From positions 220,305,234 to 220,369,233 of the forward strand of contig OY757010.1 in assembly GCA_963580285.1 (NCBI GenBank): DNA of 64,000 bases, written 5' to 3'. The notes beneath the pieces were generated by a model. The model was given only the letters and a program-made list of their open reading frames with translations. It was not told where the DNA came from and did no database searches. This DNA is from Lucinisca nassula. Its lineage: Eukaryota > Mollusca > Bivalvia > Lucinida > Lucinidae. Shown in pieces: positions 1 to 9,736 of this stretch; the first letter of the stretch is position 1; each line of letters begins with the position of its first letter. The translations under genes and the position numbers were made by a program.

Positions 1-8
1 GATGTGTT

Positions 9-596
9 TTATGGCGCCATTATATCCCTCCCTTCCCACATCATTACGCTACAACCACCCCAACGTGACACCTGTTTAACACAACAGTCTCGAAACCACG
101 CCCTGCGTCGACGCCATACTTTACGCCGCATATCAAACATTTCAACACAAAAACGGGACTCGTTGGTGAACAGTACACCGCGGCAACGCTGTTGTGTCCA
201 TCTGATACACTGTCGACACCAAATAAAGCGGCTGATTCGACGTTCTGTCGTCAAAACGTTCACCCTATACGTCTTATGGCTAGAAATGCCGCGTTCTTGA
301 AGACGCCGCCGTACTGTTACCACACTTACGCGAAGGTTATGGGTTTCCACTGACGTCCTGAATCGGTCGGGTAAATGACTCAAAACAATGTACCGGACCT
401 GCTGACGTTTAATAACACATCAACGTCCAGGGCGTTGTCTATCGTCCACAAACGCTGTAGAGTTGTGCGTGTCAACCAATCGAGCAATCGTAGTGTGCGA
501 ACAACCCATACCCTCTGCAACTTTGCGGTATGAAAGCCCACCTTCAACTTGCTTGCTTATAACGTAAAGAATCCGGACCTTATAATGACAGTAAAG
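9..596 (-). pseudogene. Tc1-like transposase remnant
   Basis: One minus-strand frame reads through an N-terminal helix-turn-helix region (about 596-423; motif GLSYRKVAEGMG then HTTIARLV) into a Tc1/mariner DDE catalytic region (383-9). Recognisable blocks are VLFTNESRF, a KVWRRRRAW block and GGCSVMMWEG, which match the first catalytic block and the region after it in Tc1 transposases, enzymes that cut and paste DNA at TA sites. The copy is dead: an in-frame TGA lies at 420-422 in the RQRPGR linker, the first catalytic aspartate (normally FTDESRF) is asparagine, and a TAA at 9-11 ends the frame soon after the first catalytic block. No terminal inverted repeat was found. Family assignment is firm; the subfamily is not resolved. 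Confidence 0.85.
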
Positions 597-1179
597 AAAG
601 TGCCAAAAATATCGTGATTACGAAAATCTTGTAAATTTTGCATTTTGCACGTGCATATACACATCATGAAAATCACGTAGTATTCGTGTGAAACAAACTC
701 ATGCTTCGGTGACAACTTTACAATACCGTATTTATCAGTTGAAAAAGTCAGTCATTTTTACCTTTAACCAAAGAAATGAAAATTCTATAAGTGTTGCATT
801 TTCATTGAATCTGAGTATACTTGAACCTCATTTTGCATCTATGAACGTCGGTGTATAATAAAGCCAATTTAAATAAACTTTACCGCCCTGAGACGGTGTG
901 CAGTAAAACTACTGACACCAGAGCGTGGGGGTATTCAAACGTAATCCTTAAAGGCTAATGTCTTCAGATCTAAATAATACGGCGTGACTTCAGCCTAAAA
1001 GCAATTTGTAACTAGTAGACTGTGACTCGTTGCAATGTACCTCACAACGGCTGATAAACTTGAGCTTATGAAAATGCTCCCGGTGTAGTTCCGCCATTTT
1101 AGACGGGCGACAACCTTCGGGGCTTCCTGTTGGCTTTTGTCTTACATACAGAAAGTCCTCCTGAAAAAAGGGTCTTCGC
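597..1179. other. No gene; unassigned sequence
   Basis: AT-rich sequence without a supported gene, RNA or clear repeat. The part next to the transposase remnant may hold its degraded flank, but no terminal inverted repeat is visible. Confidence 0.5.
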
Positions 1180-1466
1180 ATTACGAAAACACGCCTGTTC
1201 AAATATATTGAACATTTTACCACCAAAAATGAAAATTTTCAAATTAAAAAAAAAAAAACATAAACTGATATTGTTCTTATTTCTGCTCAAGACATAGGTT
1301 GTGGGAACTTGTAATAACCGTATCGGCGAGGCGGTTCTAACGAGTACCAACAATCTATGTTATAAGCAAAATACGAAAAATAATGTTCACTCCTGTAAAC
1401 ACCAACTTTACTATAACAAAGTGGGGTTTAATGGGATCAAAATTTAATACTTGTGCTTTCGTGATG
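1180..1466. repeat. Palindromic MITE, family M1 subfamily 1
   Basis: Both ends carry the inverted motif CACGAAAACACGCC in degenerate form (ttacgaaaacacgcc at the left, tgctttcgtgatg at the right). The centre is a foldback around GAACCGCCTC/GAGGCGGTTC followed by AACGAGTACC. Inner arms include a CCCCA..ACTTTA block next to TGGGGTTTAATGGG. Related copies lie at 4909, 25449, 42356 and 45945. No coding capacity. The mobilising transposase is unknown. Confidence 0.75.
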
Positions 1467-1509
1467 CCAAAAAGAAAGTAAAAATACCCCATTTTTTCCT
1501 TAATGGTGA

Positions 1510-1812
1510 TCCCCGCCCATCGGGGCTTGTAGAAATAGATTGGCTGCCTGATCCTTCCACGCAAAGTTGAAACTGATCGCACACGAGTACATGTACTAGT
1601 AAGCCGCTTAGAGTATCTAAGCCTGCCCAGGCAAAGCAGTGCGAGTAGGACTGCCCATGCTTATAAATCCTATTGGTTTCATTGGACGACAGAGCTTGAG
1701 ATGTCATCTTATCTCATTGTCGGGTAAAAGTCCCAAAGCATTGGAAGCAACGTCTCCAAAATGACCTAGACGGTGTTGATGGGGACGTTAAACCTCAAAT
1801 CAAACAAACAAA
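1510..1812 (+). repeat. SINE family B
   Basis: A ~300 bp retroposon with body motifs CCGCTTAGAG, CTAAGCCTGCCCAGG and GACGTTAAAC, ending in an AAACAAACAAA tail. It shares head, body and tail with copies at 5598 (minus), 17425 (plus), 17852 (minus) and 56612 (plus, split). No tRNA-like A and B boxes are evident in the head, unlike SINE family A, which shares the same middle and tail. Confidence 0.75.
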
Positions 1813-1920
1813 AATCTTTCCTTAATAGGCAGACCCCTATGTCAAGGACATGTCGCATATGAAGACTGTCATTACTCTTAAACTGTTCTTCCTGTCTTAG
1901 CGTTACCACTGTTCCGCTAC

Positions 1921-2354
<434 letters not shown>

Positions 2355-3204
2355 CTCTGTTCCGCTACTGTATCACAACTGCGAGCATTTAATCTAACAG
2401 AAGAAACATTTCATCTTTTCATCTTTATGCATTCATATCCTGCTGGAATGTCGTGATTAAGTACGGCAGCTGGACTGATAAGCAAACACTTTCATAGCCG
2501 GCATCTAAAGCGCCGTGGTATAGCGTTTGTTAGAAAACCTCTTCTCTTTCTGTGTGAATAAGTCTTAACAGAACGCACATGTTAGAAGACATTGTCTCTA
2601 TTGACGCGGCTAAAGTGACAAATATGTATTTTGTTCCACTTAATCCCTGCCTTCTGGGAAGTGCCATGACCCCAAACAAACAGACAAAACTGAGATGGTT
2701 TAAATAGGAACACGCAACACAAACGCTTTCTTCGACGAAAATCCCTTTCAAATACGCCTTCGCTTGAAATAGTGTTCATTCCTCAACAATGTCATTCTGC
2801 TGTTTCGTTCCTACGAAAAACAGAGATATAGTAACCGCAGAAAAGACTGGCAGGGAAGTTCACGTATTGTAAATGTATGAAAATCGCTGAGTTCACAAGG
2901 AGATTCGGTAGAGTGCCTTTCGCATGCTTTTGCAACCAAACAAAAAGCCCATCGGGTGACTTGGTTTACCTTTTGTTGATAGACTATTCCGAAGGCAGGC
3001 GCAAACGATATCTCCGCCGTGTCAATCTTAGCTGCGACTACTTTACATGTAATGCTTTTTTTCATACGCCACGAATATGACGAATAAAGCGAAAGGGTCA
3101 AACGTATGCAAACGAATGATGCCCAGGATTAAGCAAACCTAAGACTAAATCAATTTGTGTACATGAAAGGTGCACGTGGTGCAACCGGGGGTAAACGTTG
3201 TTAT
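2355..3204. other. No gene recognised
   Basis: No supported gene or repeat. This lies on the 3' side of the minus-strand acetyltransferase gene, so later exons of that gene could fall here or beyond the window. No reading frame flanked by good splice sites could be matched to the GNAT fold. Confidence 0.4.
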
Positions 3205-3395
3205 ACGTATTTCTCCTCCAAATCATAGATTACGGGAACTCACTTGAACCGCCTGAACGGGGCGGTTCTCATGAGCACCGGCAATCATTTTTGCGGACTG
3301 GAATTAAGCAAAAATATCAACATTTACCAGGAAAAAGATCGTTTCCGGACATGAAAGAGTGCATTTTGTCATTCGGCTATGTTATTGTACTGGAA
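3205..3395. repeat. M1-related MITE, diverged copy
   Basis: A degenerate copy of the central foldback: GAACCGCCTGAACGGGGCGGTTC, bordered by ATAGATT on the left and TTTGCGG on the right. Confidence 0.55.
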
Positions 3396-3417
3396 GGTGA
3401 CGATGTGTCTGCAATCA

Positions 3418-3692
3418 TCACGTGAACAAGTCCGTGAAATGAAGACCCCTAAACCCCACTTTATACAGAGAAAACTTGGGTTTACGGTGGTATACACTTT
3501 TGTCTTATTTCTGCTCCACGACATAGGTTGTGGGTACTCGTTAGAACCTCGAGGCGGTTCTAACGAGCACCCACAACCTATGTTTGCAGTATAAATAAGG
3601 AAAATATCACGGATTTTGATCAGAAAAGCAGCCATTTTGGAGTTATGGAAAATGTACTATGTCGCACATGTGTAAAATCGTAATGTGTTGCA
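3418..3692. repeat. Palindromic MITE, family M1 subfamily 2
   Basis: The left part reads CCCCTAAACCCCACTTTATA then TTTACGGTGG. The centre is a strong hairpin of about 23 bp arms, GGTACTCGTTAGAACC paired with GGTTCTAACGAGCACC, between ACATAGGTTGTG and CACAACCTATGT. The right part runs through TTTGCAGTATAAATAAGG and TATGTCGCAC. The same layout recurs at 5262, 9100 (split by DIRS) and 15590. Confidence 0.75.
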
Positions 3693-3780
3693 AAAATACA
3701 GACTGTTTGCAGTCTCCGCCGGTCTCACGTGTCAATTTGGACATTGTCTTATGGACAGATACAAATAACACAAATGCTCT

Positions 3781-4080
3781 TTTGTTTCAGTTTAACGACC
3801 CAGTCAACGCTATTTTAGGTTATATTTGAGCCGGTCAGTTTGCCTATCCACACTTTTCCTGGGCAGGCTTGTACGTAAGCGGTTAACCAGTACATCGCAC
3901 ATTCGTTCGCCAGAAACTGACAACTCCCCTTCTTGAATCAGTGGAAGGGACAGAATGATCGTAGAAAAGATTTCATGATCAATCTCCATTAAAGAATGTT
4001 GCCGACCGCGACAGGTATCGAACCCGCGTCCTCTTGATCACCAGTCAGACGCGCATCCGACTGAGCTACCGCGGCCGACA
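3781..4080 (-). repeat. tRNA-derived SINE (family A)
   Basis: Read on the minus strand, the head is tRNA-like: GTAGCTCAGTCGGATGCG (A box) and GGGTTCGATACC (B box), beginning with CGGCCGCGG. The body contains TTTCTGGCGAA and AACCGCTTACG, and the 3' end reads GTTGACTGGGTCGTTAAAC then AAACAAA. It is closely similar to the plus-strand copy at 23778. The retroposon tail rules out a simple tRNA gene. Confidence 0.85.
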
Positions 4081-4213
4081 CACACAAAACTGTACACGTA
4101 TTTCGGTCCTAGAAAAATCGTAATTTTAGTTTATTAATTGTCAAGTCGAACTTCAATTGTTCGAACATCTATGGGACCATGAATATTTGTACGCCACTGG
4201 GGAACTGCGAGCC

Positions 4214-4447
4214 GCTTACCCATTTAGTATCAGAAACCCCAAAAGGGGTACCGTAGCAAACCGTGCAGGCCCATATCAGACGCCGCAGAACGCGGCGTCT
4301 GATATGGGCCTCCACGGTTTCCTAAAAGTTCAATCATTTTCCAAATAAATTTTGATGAAAACACAACTTGTCACCCCTAAATTTTGAACAAACTCCTGCT
4401 TTATATAAGGAGGAGGATTCTATTTGGTACAAAAAGGAATAATTAGT
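4214..4447 (-). repeat. piggyBac-like MITE (family M2) with perfect hairpin
   Basis: The centre is a near-perfect hairpin at about 4263-4320, with arms AGGCCCATATCAGACGCCGC and its complement. Ends resemble TTACCCATTTAGTATCAGA and TGGTACAAAAAGGA, matching the ends of copies at 6443 and 16990, whose outer bases are TTAACCC. TTAA flanks with CCC-starting ends are typical of piggyBac elements. There is no coding capacity. Confidence 0.65.
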
Positions 4448-4667
4448 GCGCCAGACCGGAAGGCATAATGGAAATAGTATAAAATACGGATCTGCAGTGT
4501 GAAGGTATTAGAATCGAGGCGATTCCAACGAGTTTTTCAGTTTGAAAGAGTTGCCTCCTCTGGAGGTGTAACCATTCCCCTTAAGTGAAATATTCCAAGT
4601 TTATATACACAAACTTGTTATTGTGGTGTTTCGTTGATTCCAAACTGTTTACATCCTATTTACATAC

Positions 4668-4898
4668 CTTATTAAGTATAAGATTGTTGGTTTCTTGAAA
4701 TGATCTCTTCGATATATTGGTGTTCTGATCAGATGTAGTGAAAGCCTTAGTTGACACACCCTTTGAGAGAGCCCATTCTGTCATACACTTGTCGAAGTAT
4801 CCATAGAGCCCTTTTCCTGCGTATTCCGGGCTGATTCTCACAGCTCTTGTGACCAAGGTGTTCCCATCATCTACAATGTGTGCAGCACTGTATCCGAT
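4668..4898 (-). CDS. GNAT-family acetyltransferase, internal exon
   Basis: This 77-codon exon is bounded by good splice sites on the minus strand: acceptor ACACCTTTCAG before 4898 and donor AAG/GTATGT after 4668. It encodes IGYSAAHIVDDG, then RISPEYAGKGLYGYFD, then FTTSDQNTNIS. The R-x-SPEY-AGKGL block is the acetyl-CoA-binding motif A of GCN5-related N-acetyltransferases. The following Q-N-T-N-xS-K-xSF stretch resembles vertebrate NAT16-like proteins, which acetylate amino acids such as histidine. The phase (0) matches the upstream exon at 8696-8860, with an intron of about 3.8 kb filled with repeats. Later exons were not found. The GNAT assignment is secure; the NAT16-like subgroup is probable. 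Confidence 0.75.
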
Positions 4899-4908
4899 CT
4901 GAAAGGTG

Positions 4909-5158
4909 TAAGCTTTACCGCCGAAAATGCAAAAATTTTAAGATGAAAAATTGTGATATTTTTTCCTATTTCTGCTCAAAATATGGATTTTGGGTACTCG
5001 TTAGAACCGCCTCATCGAGGCGGTTCTAACGAGTTCCCACAATCTATATTTTAGAGCAGAAATAAGAAAAATAAGGTTTACCCCAGTAAACCCCAGTTTT
5101 ACTATATAAAAGTGGGGTTTTAGGGGCTCAAAATTATATTGGCGTATTTTCGTGATGA
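4909..5158. repeat. Palindromic MITE M1 next to a splice acceptor
   Basis: The element runs from TTTACCGCCGAAAATG through the foldback GGTACTCGTTAGAACCGCC / GGCGGTTCTAACGAG to GGCGTATTTTCGTGATGA. The outer left terminus seems lost. Its left edge lies about 11 bp upstream (in transcript sense) of the acetyltransferase exon, so the branch-point region of that intron lies within MITE sequence. Confidence 0.75.
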
Positions 5159-5261
5159 CAAAAAAGCAGTCTGAGGGACAGCAAATCCCCCGCCGCACTT
5201 AGTATCAAGGCTTAACCTTGTGACTTTCACCTGTGACCTTGACCTTGAGTTGGCATGGTTT

Positions 5262-5492
5262 ATTAAATGAAGACACCCCCATACCCCACTTCATACAGAT
5301 AAAACTGGGGTTTACGGGGGGTTAAATTATTTTTCTTATTTTTGCCCCAAGACATAGATTGTTGGTACTCGTTAGAACCGCCTCAATGCGACGGTTCTAA
5401 CGGGCATACAAACCCTCTGTTTGCAGTATTTATAAGAAAACCATCACCGGACAAAATGCGCTATGTCGCACGGGTGTTTTATCGTAATGAAT
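5262..5492. repeat. Palindromic MITE M1 subfamily 2
   Basis: ACCCCACTTCATACAGATAA, AACTGGGGTTTACGGGGGG, the centre GAACCGCCTCAATGCGACGGTTC, TTTGCAGTATTTATAAG and TATGTCGCACGGGTG follow in the same order as at 3418. Confidence 0.7.
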
Positions 5493-5597
5493 TGTCCACG
5501 AGTGTAAGAGCATATATACATGTATCATGTAACAATTTTAAATCGGATTTTATTACCGAAGAAGTAGAAAAGCATTTCATTAGAAAATACAGTTTGT

Positions 5598-5897
5598 TTG
5601 TTTTGTTTGATTTGAGGTTTAACGTCCCCGTCAACACTCTAAAGGTCATTTTGGAGACGTTGCTTCCAATTTTGTGGGACTTTTACTCGACATTGAGATG
5701 AAATGACTTCTCAAGCCCTGTCGCACAATGAAACCAATAGGGTTTATTAGCCTGGACGGTCCGCCTCGCACCGCGGTTCCTGGACAGGCTTAGATCCTCT
5801 AAGCGGTTTACCAGTACTAATGTTCGGGCCGGATTCAGCTCTGCGTGGAAGCACCGTGCAGCCCATATATTTCTTCAAGCCCTTATGGGCGGGGGCG
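5598..5897 (-). repeat. SINE family B
   Basis: Minus-strand copy. In plus orientation it begins TTGTTTTGTTTGATTTGAGG, GTTTAACGTCCCCGTCAACA, passes through CCTGGACAGGCTTAGATCCT and ends near CTTATGGGCGGGGGCGG. Open frames over it (such as 5342-5701) are chance. Confidence 0.8.
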
Positions 5898-6442
5898 GAT
5901 TAGAAAATGCAATAAAAATTTCGCTATTAAGGGGAATGGGAATACCTTCAGGGGAGGCAACTCCCGCAAAAGTATTTTTGTCTCCCATGTCAATAGGGGT
6001 CATCTATTAAAGGAAAGAATTTGGACCTGAATAGAAAATTCTTTCACTTAAGAGTTGACCCTTTTTTCAGTTGGACAGGGCTTATAGAAAAGTGACCAGG
6101 AAAGTTGTCTCCCTTTGAAAAATGGCTGAAAAATGTGCTAGGTGTTCCCATTCCCCTTAAGACCACCTTAAATTAAGACTAATTCTGTATTAAAAAGCTA
6201 ATGTTGAAGGGTGCACTCAACCTTTCTTCGTGTTTTTGCACACAGTGTTCCCTGGTTAGGTTCCACCTTTGGAACTGTTCAAAAATGGTCTTTAAGACCA
6301 CTTTTGAACTTTTTCAAAGGTGGTCTTAATAAAGGAATTTTACTATATATGGTAGTTACGGAGGGAGTCATGACGTTACGTGCCAGTAGTCGTGTGTCAT
6401 TACACATGTGCTCATATCATTTTTATGAAATGATATTATCTA
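5898..6442. other. No gene; fragments of inverted repeats
   Basis: No supported gene. GGGGAATGGGAATACC with GGGGAGGCAACTC near 5930-5965 is the reverse complement of a segment near 4545-4580, so a dispersed repeat is present. Nothing else was recognised. Confidence 0.4.
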
Positions 6443-6662
6443 TTAACCCTTTTGGTACGAAATGGAATCTTCCCCCTTATATATGGCAGAGTTCATTTCA
6501 AAATTTAGGGGTGTCAGGTTGTGTTTTTATCAAAATGTATTTGCAAAATGGCTGAACTTTTAGCAAACAGTGGAGGTCCTGATCAGACGCCGCGTTCTGC
6601 GATCTATGCCTGCAGTGTTTGCCAACTCTCCGTTTTGGGGTTTCTGGTACTAAATGGGTAAA
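6443..6662 (+). repeat. piggyBac-like MITE (family M2)
   Basis: Begins TTAACCCTTTTGGTACGAAA and ends near GGTACTAAATGGGTAA. Internal landmarks are TTAGGGGTGTCAGGTTGTGT and CCTGATCAGACGCCGCGTTC. It is in opposite orientation to the copy at 4214 and the same orientation as 16990. The central hairpin arm is degraded here. Confidence 0.65.
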
Positions 6663-7204
6663 ATAGCAGCGGTGTCATATGATTCATCTTCTCAAACACA
6701 TAGTATGAGGGTCGTTCAATATTTAACTGGCCTAATCATGTTACTAACCCATGGCAAGTACACGGTTTTCATATATTATACACCAATGCCTGATACATGG
6801 TTATACACAATTTCGTCGGTCAGTCTAATGTCATCGGTCAGTCTAGTATATGAGCCCTGCCAAGCGAATTTGTGTCTTCGAGCATTCCGTCATGACAAAT
6901 TTTAACTGCGCATGCCCAGCCATTCAGAGGGGCCAGGGATATGTCTTTCTGTCTGAAGGTTCCTCTTGATTCACTGCTTGTATGAGCGAGCAGAGAAGGT
7001 TCTGGCGAGACTGCGCGGATGCGCAGGCTCGCCTGAACCTTCGCTGCTCGCATAGGCGATAAGTAACAAAATCGCTTGACGGGGCCCATATGTAGTCCGT
7101 GCGAGGTAAACTGACATGCCAGGGGTCAGTGCTGCCAAATTTTCATAGAGCAGTGATAAGATACCTGATTTTGAAAAAGACGACGAACCAGGAAATTTAT
7201 GGGG
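6663..7204. other. No gene; one strong hairpin
   Basis: No supported gene. Around 6982-7052 there is a hairpin: GAAGGTTCTGGCGAG and GCCTGAACCTTCGCTGCTCG flank GACTGCGCGGATGCGCAGG. A similar CTGCGCATCCGCGCAG hairpin is at about 8920-8965. Confidence 0.45.
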
Positions 7205-7622
7205 AATTGTGTGACGTTTACGGAAAGACTGATCTTGCAATATTCGACTCTTAAAATTTAAACATGGTCGGGTAATGTTTGAAGTCGGGCACCGTAGTGG
7301 AAGACCTGTTAACGCTACCGTTGACGTCACTAATGAAAATCTAAGGAAAACAGTAACGCGGGACAGGCGAATTGGCTAGAAGATTTCTGAGGGTAGCGTT
7401 TTTACCATTTTAAATGAACGGCTAGGCATGAAGAAGCTTTCAGTGCGTTGGGTGCCAAAATGCTTTAGTAAAGAACAACGAGCCGTCCGAGTGTCCATGT
7501 CTGAGTCACTTTTGGAAAGATATGATTCTGATCCGGAAGACTTTCTTGACAGATTTGTTACCAGGGTCGAAACATGGCTTCATCACAATGAGCCAGAGAC
7601 TAAACAGCAGAGTAAATATTGA
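7205..7622 (+). pseudogene. Mariner-like transposase fragment
   Basis: In-frame blocks GHRSGRPVNATVDVTNENL, KISEGSVFTILNERLGMKKL, SVRWVPKCFSKEQRAVRV, then FLDRFVTRVETWLHH and NEPETKQQSKY reproduce the order of mariner transposases: HTH linker, WVPHxL-like region, first catalytic block, and the NEPETKQQSK-type stretch. It is inactive. A TAG at 7377-7379 replaces a short deleted helix region, the catalytic aspartate in the TxDETW block is valine, and the protein ends at 7620, before the second and third acidic residues. Neighbouring sequence on the right is the unrelated GATC-rich repeat. Confidence 0.85.
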
Positions 7623-7654
7623 ACTTGTCACGCTTGACTTGCAACAAGTGAAAC

Positions 7655-8500
7655 ATGATCGGGGACTAGTCGGCGATCAATCGGCGACTCTTCAGAGACT
7701 GGATGAAACCGATCGGCGACTTGTCGGAGACTGTTTTGCGTTTTTTTGTTGTTGTTTTATTTTGACACAGACCAAAATAAACTAAATTTTCGACTGCTGA
7801 GAGTCTTCTCTGGGCTGCTGCAAGTTCTCGTCATCCGAAATTGATGCCCGAGCCTTGCTTCCGTTTTTTTTCGGCTGTGCCGCCGTTTTCTTTTGCCCGC
7901 CTCTCCGAACCAAGTTGCCTCTTTGAAAGCTGTCGTCGAAATGATGCTAGAATGTTAACAGTTTTTTTATTGTAGTTGGCGCTATAATCGTTCGGTGGTT
8001 TTAAAACCTTTTTACAGCTTGTCGGCGACCAGTTGCAGATCAATATCCGATCATTCGCCGACTTATCAGTGATCAATCTCCGATCAATCGCCGATCCATC
8101 ACCGAACAGTTGCCGACCGATCGCCGATAGATCGTGGATCGATCGCGGATCAGTCGGCGATCGGTCTGCGACCAGTCTCCGATAAGTTGCAATAAGGTTG
8201 CTAGAATTTACAGTCAAATTTGCATAAAGTCGGTCGGGGATCGATCGGTGACTGTTCGGCGATCGATTGGAGATTGGTCTGCGACGTCTAGAAAACCATT
8301 GCAACTAGTCAGCGATCAAAATCAGTCGCAGCCAGTCTTTTGTGCATGCACAAAAGTCGATCGGCGACTAAATTTGATCGGCGACCTACCCGCGACCTTG
8401 CTGCAACCTTTATAAAACCTCTCTGCGACTTCTGCAACCACTCCGCGATTGCCATTTTTTTTAGTCGTGAAGAGGTCGCATCGCGGTCGCAAGCTCTGTG
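7655..8500. repeat. GATC-rich degenerate short repeat
   Basis: Dozens of imperfect copies of a ~10 bp word close to GATCGGCGAC, on both strands (also GTCGCCGATC, GATCGATCGCGGATC), densest at 8025-8290 and 8355-8460 with an outlying group at 7657-7735. Long open frames on both strands here (8134-8415, 7831-8304 minus) are by-products of the word's periodicity. No family was recognised. Confidence 0.6.
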
Positions 8501-8695
8501 GGACGGGGCCTTGAAGCAGTATGCAAAAAACCTTAATTTGCGGGCGCTGTTTATCTTCACTGGTCAGTGATAAGGGACAGCTACCGTTTAATCTAATGAC
8601 AAGCTGCAGTTTTGTTTACCTTGAGTTGACAAAACGAAATGTTGCCTGCTTTTAAACCTGCCCCTAGAAGCTTTTTAAGAGTTTATTATACTCAC

Positions 8696-8860
8696 AATTT
8701 TATCTTTGTGAAGTAATATAAACGGAGTGATATCTGGAGATACTATGAAATGTTCATAGTATAACGGAAGGTAATCATTCCCTTCATAAACGTTGTCGTG
8801 GATAGCAAGAACTTCGTCCTTATCGTCTGCCGCTGCTTCTCTTACATGGAAGTCTTCCAT
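8696..8860 (-). CDS. GNAT-family acetyltransferase, first coding exon
   Basis: A 55-codon exon starts at an ATG at 8858-8860 and encodes MEDFHVREAAADDKDEVL, then NVYEGNDYLPLYYEHF. The F-x-VREA start and the N-VYEG-NDYLP stretch match the N-terminal strand and helix of NAT16-like GNAT proteins. The exon ends after codon ATT with donor GTGAGT at 8695-8690, in phase 0, and joins the exon at 4898-4668 to give KDKI-IGYSAAHIVDDG, a normal GNAT beta-strand transition. The intervening intron carries MITEs, SINEs and a mariner remnant, as expected for an old intron in a repeat-rich genome. Promoter and 5' UTR were not identified. Confidence 0.75.
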
Positions 8861-9099
8861 ACCTGAAGATAGTAAAGTCCGGACACAACATTTCCTACAA
8901 TGTATATATGTGCGCCCAGCAAAGACTCAGATCAGCCTGCGCATCCGCGCAGTCTGATCAGAGTCTTCGTTGTGCGCTCTAATGACAGCTAAGAGTCCAA
9001 TGCTCCTTCATGCAGCAAAAGAAGTCTCGGGTCAGACTATATGGATGCGCAGGTTGATGGGCGCATATGTAAGTTGTAGGAAATGCAGAGCATCATGTG

Positions 9100-9242
9100 G
9101 ACAAGTCCGTGAAATGAGCGCCCCCTAAACCCCACTTTATAAAGAGAAAACTGGGTTTAAAGGGGTATATATATTTTTCTTATTTTTCCTCCTAGACATA
9201 GGTTGTGGGTACTCGTTGGAACCGCCTCATTGAGCACAACCC
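9100..9242. repeat. Left half of an M1 MITE split by DIRS
   Basis: CCCCTAAACCCCACTTTATA, TATTTTTCTTATTTTTCCTC and GTGGGTACTCGTTGGAACCG then CCTCATTGAGCAC reproduce the left half of subfamily 2. The right half continues at 15467, after the DIRS element. Confidence 0.8.
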
Positions 9243-9258
9243 ATATTTGTTTCGTTAA

Positions 9259-9407
9259 ACCTACGATACATCTGAATAGTGCTATCAGTCGGTTCACCCG
9301 ACAACCGCAGACAAAAAAAGAAAAAAGTACCGGAAGAAGTCCGGTCTTTAGACTCCCGCACCGTTCGGAAGCGTAAGCCAACAACAGGTGCTACAATCAA
9401 TTTTACC
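9259..9407. repeat. DIRS left inverted terminal repeat
   Basis: From ACCTACGATACATCTGAATA to CAATCAATTTTACC. The reverse complement lies at 15282-15430 with almost no differences. Confidence 0.92.
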
Positions 9408-9736
9408 TCTGCGCTTCAGGAGACAAGACACGTTTTTGTCGGAGAGATATTTTCTCGAGTATAGAAGCCGTTGTGGGTAAACGAGGTCTCACCCGTTCGC
9501 AGACTATTTTCTACAGTGTTTTCTCATCAAGTAAAACCATTTCATATTGTTTTCTTGTATTATTTATTATTCTGACTTTGTCGGTCTACCGACCTAGTTG
9601 GGATTTTCGTTACGTTCATAAGTTCGGATTCTTGTTTTTTCCGTTCTTAGTTTCTTTTGTTCTGTTTTCTTTTTGTTGTTTTTCCTTCTGGTATAATTTT
9701 CTTTTGATCTGTAGTCCTGTTTTCAGCCATTTCAGG

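Noticed and set aside
2811..3101. Candidate third exon of the acetyltransferase gene
   Set aside because: The frame shows no GNAT motif and I could not place splice sites that keep phase.
7831..8415. Arg-rich open frames on both strands
   Set aside because: Produced by the GATC-rich short repeat, which is open in several frames; composition is repetitive.
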